From: Limonium bicolor
Lineage: Eukaryota; Streptophyta; Magnoliopsida; Caryophyllales; Plumbaginaceae
NCBI GenBank assembly: GCA_023374045.1
Contig: CM041776.1
Coordinates: 345,401,636 to 345,465,635 of the forward strand
Length of the DNA: 64,000 nucleotides
Direction of reading: 5' to 3'
A program made the translations under genes and the position numbers. The notes beneath the pieces are model-generated. The model saw only the letters and a list, made by a program, of their open reading frames with translations, made no database searches and was not told where the DNA came from. Below are positions 58,441 through 64,000 of the stretch, one piece after another (position 1 is the stretch's first letter; every line of letters starts with the position of its first letter).

Positions 58441-59220
58441 GGGAAATTTCATGAAATGCCACTATATTTTTGGCTAATTCATAAAATGCCACTAAAAAAA
58501 GAAAGTCACGAAATGTCACTATATTTTCTGAAAAGTCCATGAAATGCCACTATAGATGGAAAAAAGACGAAAATACCCCTACTACATAACAAAGTACTTT
58601 TAAAGTTCACATATGCCCCTAAGTGTATCAAAATACAATAAAAATGTAAAAATTTATAAATAAAATAAATTAAAAAATTAAAATAATTTTTTATAAAATA
58701 TAAAAATTCAAAAAAAATTAAATTTAAAAAATTTAAAAATTAAAATATAAAAATTAAAATATCATTAAATATTAAAAAATAATATTTCTTTTTTTAAATT
58801 TATTCAATACCATAAAAATATTGAGTTCTAAACAAATAATTTATACCAATTTAGTACCATAATTTATACCAAAAAGTACCATAACTTTTATCATACATTT
58901 TATAATTATTATTTGCTATCAATTCAGATTATTAATTTATTAAAGTAAATAATTTTTTTATATTGCTGATAAAATTTAAAAAAAACTAAATTCTAAACAT
59001 AATAATTTATTTGAGATAGAGCGACTGAGAATATATATATAAACATGCAATATTAAATAATAAAACTTGTTTGAGATGTAGAATAAAATGTTTTCAGAAT
59101 AATAATATACAACTTATTCTTTATTTGATTATCATACTTGTTCCTAATAAGTTGCATATTATTATTCTAAAAACGTTTTATTCTATTTTTTAACAAGTTT
59201 TACTATTTAATATTGTATGT

Positions 59221-59251
<31 letters not shown>

Positions 59252-59834
59252 CTCTATATATTCTATTATATTTAGATTTCCATATTATTATATTTAGAAA
59301 TTTTAGTTTTTAAAATTTATTAGTAAAAAAAAAATATTTACTTTAAAGAAATAAATAATTTAAATGGATAGAAAATATAATAAAAAATGTATGATAAAAA
59401 TTATGGTACTTATTTGGTATAAATTATGATATTATATTGGTAGAAAAATTGGTATAAACTATTTGTTTAGAACTCAATATTCTTTTTATGGTATTAATAA
59501 ATTTTAAAAAATGAAATATTTATTTTTTGATATTTAATGATATTTTAATTTTTTCTATTTTTAATTTTTTTATAATTTTTATAATTTTTTTATATTTTTT
59601 ATTTTGTTGTATTTTTATAAATTTTTTTACATTTTTATTGTATTTTGATACACTTAGGGGCATATTGTGAACTTTAAAAGTACTTTGTTAACTAGTAGGG
59701 GTATTTTTGTCTTTTTTTTCATCTAAAATGATATTTCATGGACTTTTCAGAAAATATAGTGACATTTCGTGACTTTTTTTTAATGACATTTCATGAATTA
59801 GCCAAAAATATAGTGGCATTTCATGAAATTTCCC
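58441..59834. mobile_element. Foldback element B, near-complete 1.4-kb palindrome
   Basis: Tips are GGGAAATTTCATGAAATGCC and its exact inverse. The arms match over at least 480 bp (left and right both contain, in inverse order, GTCACGAAATGTCACTATAT, CTGAAAAGTCCATGAAAT, AAAATACCCCTACTA, GCCCCTAAGTGTATCAAAA), and similarity continues toward the centre near 59,130. Flanks ATTTATATA and ATATATATG agree at 7 of 9 positions, suggesting a 9-bp Mutator-like target duplication. There is no coding capacity. Confidence 0.9.
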
Positions 59835-59963
59835 ATATATATGATAACTATTGGTTATATCTTAATGTAGTCACAAATAGCACCGCACATCTGTGTACAA
59901 TCAATATACAGACTCAAAATTGTATAACTAGTATAAAAATGTACTGTCACCACAAAAATATAA

Positions 59964-61272
59964 GGGAAATTTCATGATATACTCCCGAGGTTTAAGCGAA
60001 TTTCACGAGATACCCCTGAGGTTTCATTTTCATTACAAGATACCCCCGAGGTTTCATTTTTTTGGTGATATACCCCTGAGGTTTCATTTTCATTACGATA
60101 TACCCTTGGGGTTTCAATTTTATTACGAGATGCCCTCAGTTCAGATTCTAATATATTATATTTTTCATATCCTCATTTTACCCTCGCACCATATGCCCCG
60201 CAACATGGATTTATGGTCAAATTTTTAAAAAATTTAAAATATGAACAAAATGCACAGAAAAATTAAAGATCAATTTACATTTTAATTCAATTTTAAAAAC
60301 AAAATAAAAGTATAAAATAAATTAAAAAATTAAACTCATAAAAAGTTTAAAATAAATAGAAATGACCAAACAACAAAAAAATAAATAATCTATTTAAAAA
60401 ACTTATATTGTTACATAATTTTAAAACTATTATAGCAATTATATTTAAAGAACAAAAAAATGATTTTTAAAATTTATTTTTCTAATTTAAAATAATGATT
60501 TTTTCTATGTACTATATGAAATTGTTGCTTTTAATATTCTTCATATTATTGTTATACTTTTTACAATTTTAATACATATCCTAACTCTTAACAAGTTATG
60601 TTTATTTTTCAAAATAATTTACTTTTTATTTTTTAGTCATTTCTATTTTTTTTTATGTTTATTTAATTATCTTCATTTTTTAATATTGATTTCAAATTTT
60701 ATATGAAATTTAATTTATATGAGCATTTTATTTAAGCTTCAAATTCAAAGAAAACTTTGACCATATATCCCTGAGATTATTGCGGGCATATGATTTTGAG
60801 CCACTGCTATAATAGTTTTTAAATTATGTAACAATATAAATTTTAAATAGATTATTTTTTTGTTGGTTAGTCATTTCTATTTATTTTAAACCTTTCATGA
60901 TTCTAATTTTTTAATTTGCTTTTATACTTTTATTTATGTTTTTTAAATTGAAATAAAAATTTTAATTGATCTTTAATTTTTATGTGCATTTTGTTCATAT
61001 TTTAATTTTTTTTTAAAATTGACTATAAACCCGTGTTACGGGGTATATGGTGCGACGGTAAAATGAGGATATGACAAATATAATATATCTGAATCTGAAC
61101 TGAGGGGCATCTCGTAATAAAATTGAAACCTCAGGGTATTCGTAATGAAAATGAAACCTCAGGGTATATCGTAAAAAAATGAAACCTCGGGGGTATCTCG
61201 TAATGAAAATGAAACCTCAGGGGTATCTCGTAAAATTCGTTCAAACCTCGGGGGTATATCGTGAAATTTCCC
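59964..61272. mobile_element. Foldback element C with 30-bp subrepeats in its arms
   Basis: Tips are GGGAAATTTCATGATATAC and the inverse (ending GTGAAATTTCCC). Each arm has four to five units like CACGAGATACCCCTGAGG followed by TTTCATTTTCATTA. Arms match to about 60,480 on the left and from about 60,790 on the right. Flanking nonamers AAAATATAA (59,955-59,963) and AAAATAAAA (61,273-61,281) agree at 8 of 9 positions. There is no coding capacity. Confidence 0.9.
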
Positions 61273-61380
61273 AAAATAAAATGTATCGTCAATATAAACA
61301 GATGGCAAGATAATCAATGCAGCGCAAATTCCAGGCTGCGGGCTGTCCGCGTTGAGTATGGTACAGTCTTGTCTATTTGG
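61273..61380. other. Short spacer
   Basis: It separates element C from the next inverted-arm element. Nothing was recognised. Confidence 0.4.
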
Positions 61381-62207
61381 TAGTCCAGTTAGCAGTTGAC
61401 TGAACTTTTTTGTTGATTAGTTATCTTTTTACTATATTAACTTTAATTAGTTGTAATTTTTTAATATATAAGTCTAAAATGAAAAAATTATATCATTATT
61501 TACCTAAATTCGAGCTTTTCAAAACAAAATTAGTCATGAATATGTTTTGACAACTTTGAAAAAAAATATTTTTACATGTTATGATACACTAAAATGATAA
61601 TATAATTCATTAATTTTGATATTATGATTCATTAAAATTGATATTATGATTTACTAACTAATAAGTAGTGAATTAGATAACACATTTTGGAACCGATAAA
61701 AAATTATTATTATTTTGTAGTATATTATTATTGTATGGTGTATTTTAAACCTTGTATATTGAATTATGTATTTTCCGTACATACTAAATTTGTTTTGTGT
61801 TGTATTATTGTTTAATTTTTTTATTTTTATATGTTTATGTTGATACACTAAAATGATGATATGATTCATTAACATTGATATTATGATTCATTAACTAATA
61901 AGTGGTGAGTTAGATAACAAACTTCGGAACCGATGAAAAATCATTATTGTTTTGTAGTTTATTATTATTGTATGGTGCAATTTAAATCTTCTATGGTGAA
62001 TCATGTATTTTCATACATACCAAATATTGTTTTGTATTGCATTATTGTTTATATTTTTTTATATGTTTGCGATGATACACTAAAATGAAGGTATGATTCA
62101 TTAATTTTTATATTATAATTCATTAAAATTGATATTATGATTCACTAACTACCAAGTAGTGAATTAGATAACAAACTTGAAACTAATAATGGATCATTAT
62201 TGTAACA

Positions 62208-62238
<31 letters not shown>

Positions 62239-62628
62239 TTGTGGTGTATTATTATTATTTATATGATGTATTTTAATTCTTATATAGTGAATCATATATT
62301 TTTCCAACATACCGATTTCAAAACAGATAATGAATCATTATTGTTTTGTAGTGTATTATTATTGTTGTATGATGTATTTTAAATTATATCTAGTGAATCA
62401 AGTATGGTTGATATGTATAGATATATACATATAAATAATATAAAATTTTAAAGTTGTCAAAACATATCCATGTCTGGTCTTGTTTTGAAGAGCTTGAATT
62501 TATATGAACAATTATATAATTTTTTTTATTTTGGACTTATATCGTAAAAGTTACAATCAATTGAAGTTAATATAGTAAAAAGACAACTCAATCAGCAAAA
62601 CGGTCCAATCGGCTGCTACTAGACTCCA
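61381..62628. mobile_element. Second copy of the 30.2-kb inverted-arm family
   Basis: Left arm about 61,381-61,575 and right arm about 62,447-62,628 are inverse copies (TTTTTACTATATTAACTT, TTGTTTTGAAGAGCTTGAAT and others). The arm core is the same as in the element at 30,201-31,711. The interior has three copies of a block containing GATACACTAAAATGA and GATATTATGATTCATTAA, and lacks the telomere-like repeat. An (ATT)n microsatellite lies at about 62,209-62,237. Confidence 0.75.
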
Positions 62629-63132
62629 ACATCAAATGAGTCATGTATACTCCGTACATATATGTAACCATTCCTGATTAATGTATAGTGTCACAAAATC
62701 ATCTTACGACTAGGATTTAAGATTTGTGGATTTAGAATTCAATGCATAGGGTCCATTAATTTACTTTGAGGTTCATTAAGAATTTAAGACCTCATTCCCG
62801 TAGGAGACTACATTATTAGCTGATGCTTACACGATGATTTTATATAAAAGTGCTTTTGTGTAGATGAAAATATATGGTCGAACTAGTATAAAATTACCAA
62901 AAAGGTATTGATTTTTTATAATTTTATTAATTCAATAAGTATCTCATTCTTCTATGATATTATGAAAACAAGTTTATTTGATTAGTTTATTTTTTTCTCT
63001 ATATATTACATACAACAATTCTCATATTAATTTTTTATTTTTCTCTCTATTTTTTATAACATTCCTTCTTTTTCCCGTGCACCACCGGATGAGGAACAAG
63101 TCCGTCATTTTGGTTTGTTTATAATCCATTAA
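62629..63132. other. AT-rich spacer
   Basis: No gene or repeat could be supported between the inverted-arm element and the Harbinger-like MITE. Confidence 0.4.
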
Positions 63133-63528
63133 GGGGTGTTTGTTTTTAAGCGGGAAACTGAATATAATCAGGAAAGGAAATTGAGATAAATGGAAAAGAA
63201 TTCTTTAGATTTTCCCAATTATTTGGTTGAACTGAGGAAATAAAATAAATAACCAGTCAACAACCACCGGTCAATGGTCGGTCAATGACCATTAATTGTC
63301 GGTCAATATTCACCGGTCACCGGTCAATACTCATTAGTCATCAGTCAATGGTTATTAGTCGCCGGTCAAAGTGTACTGGGAAAGAATCTCATTCTCTAGC
63401 GGGGGTGAGGGGTTTTCGAGTAATTCCATTTTCATTTTGTTTCTTGAAAATAGGAAAAACTAGCTAAACAAACCGCAGGAAATGAAATAATTCTGATTCT
63501 CTTTGCTGATTACCCTGAAACAAGCGCC
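63133..63528. mobile_element. Harbinger/Tourist-like MITE with TAA target duplication
   Basis: Tips GGGGTGTTTGTTT and AAACAAGCGCC are inverse at most positions and are flanked by TAA on each side (63,130-63,132 and 63,529-63,531). The interior, 63,255-63,370, is packed with GGTCAATG, CCGGTCAA, CCGGTCAC and TTAGTC phrases. Confidence 0.8.
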
Positions 63529-63575
63529 TAAGTGTTTTGTAAGCTATCACACTTACCATATCAGCTTTTAAAAAA

Positions 63576-63815
63576 TACTCTATCCATCTTGAATTGACCG
63601 TCTTGTTCACTATTTGAACTTGTCGTTTAACTCCAATAATTAACATATAAGATAAAATAATTTCAAAATTTTAAGTTTTGCAAATGATTCATTACATGAT
63701 AAACTATATTACAAAATTTAGTTTTATGAATTTATTTTATCCTATATGCTTGATATAGAAGTGAAAAAATATGTCATAAAATAAACAAGACGGTCAGTTT
63801 ATGACGGAAGGAGTA
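63576..63815. mobile_element. Stowaway-like MITE
   Basis: A 240-bp copy from TACTCTATCCATCTTG to GACGGAAGGAGTA, with long inverse ends (GACCGTCTTGTT against AACAAGACGGTC). It shares its interior with the copies at 7,708, 39,964 and 63,834. Confidence 0.88.
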
Positions 63816-63833
63816 AAATAGAGGATAAAAATG

Positions 63834-64000
63834 TACTCCCTCCGTCCCCTTTTGACCTTCTCCTTCACTATTTGGACATGTCATTTGACTTCAATATTTA
63901 ACATATAAGATAACATAATTTTACAAATCTGAGTTTTGCAATGGAATCCTTATATGAAAAACTATATGTTGTAGAAATTTATTTTAAAAAATTATTTTAT
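63834..64000. mobile_element. Stowaway-like MITE, cut by the window edge
   Basis: It begins with the clean tip TACTCCCTCCGTCCCC and continues with the shared interior (ACATATAAGATAACATAATT). The right part is beyond the window. Confidence 0.9.

Overview
The window is nuclear DNA of a flowering plant, most likely a eudicot. It shows AT-rich intergenic DNA, GT-AG introns, plant-specific gene families (tonoplast aquaporin, thylakoid PsbP-like protein, plant ABCB6/ABCB20-type transporter, HEXO1-type hexosaminidase, F-box/LRR protein) and dense Ty1-copia, Ty3-gypsy, LINE, MITE and foldback elements. The species cannot be fixed from the sequence. Exon models were built by hand from splice signals, reading phase and remembered family members. 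Block-level coordinate checks and phase sums agree for every gene except at two frameshifts.

Layout. 1-4.3 kb: AT-rich, no assigned gene. 4.3-6.1 kb (+): F-box/LRR gene, 4 exons. 6.7-8.1 kb (-): TIP1-type aquaporin, 3 exons, with a MITE in intron 1. 8.9-10.6 kb (+): Tat-targeted thylakoid-lumen PsbP-like gene, 8 exons. 11.5-26.7 kb (-): ABCB6/ABCB20-type full-size transporter, 11 exons over 15 kb, with copia and gypsy remnants in intron 4 and a 5'-truncated LINE in intron 1. Its reading frame is broken at two places. 28-41 kb: repeat-rich, with a telomere-motif repeat inside inverted arms, a foldback element and an internally deleted copia element with both LTRs. 41.2-49.9 kb (-): HEXO1-type beta-N-acetylhexosaminidase, 15 exons, with a complete short LTR element in intron 11. 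50.06 kb (+): tRNA-His(GTG). 50.1-64 kb: no confident protein gene; a 6-kb unit bounded by arrays of small hairpins, two large foldback elements, a second copy of the inverted-arm family, and several MITEs.

The genes do not form a pathway. The PsbP-like, ABCB and HEXO1 genes recall a gene neighbourhood I remember from Arabidopsis (HEXO1, ABCB20 and PPL1 close together on chromosome 3; ABCB6 next to PPL2/PnsL1 on chromosome 2), so this looks like a conserved block inflated by transposons. I found no clearly new biochemical system. The best candidates for undescribed material are (a) the CCTTC-flanked LTR element at 43,287-45,535, which carries a duplicated basic coding module and no recognisable pol, (b) the foldback elements that share a modular terminal repeat, and (c) the paired hairpin arrays at 52.2 and 57.7 kb.
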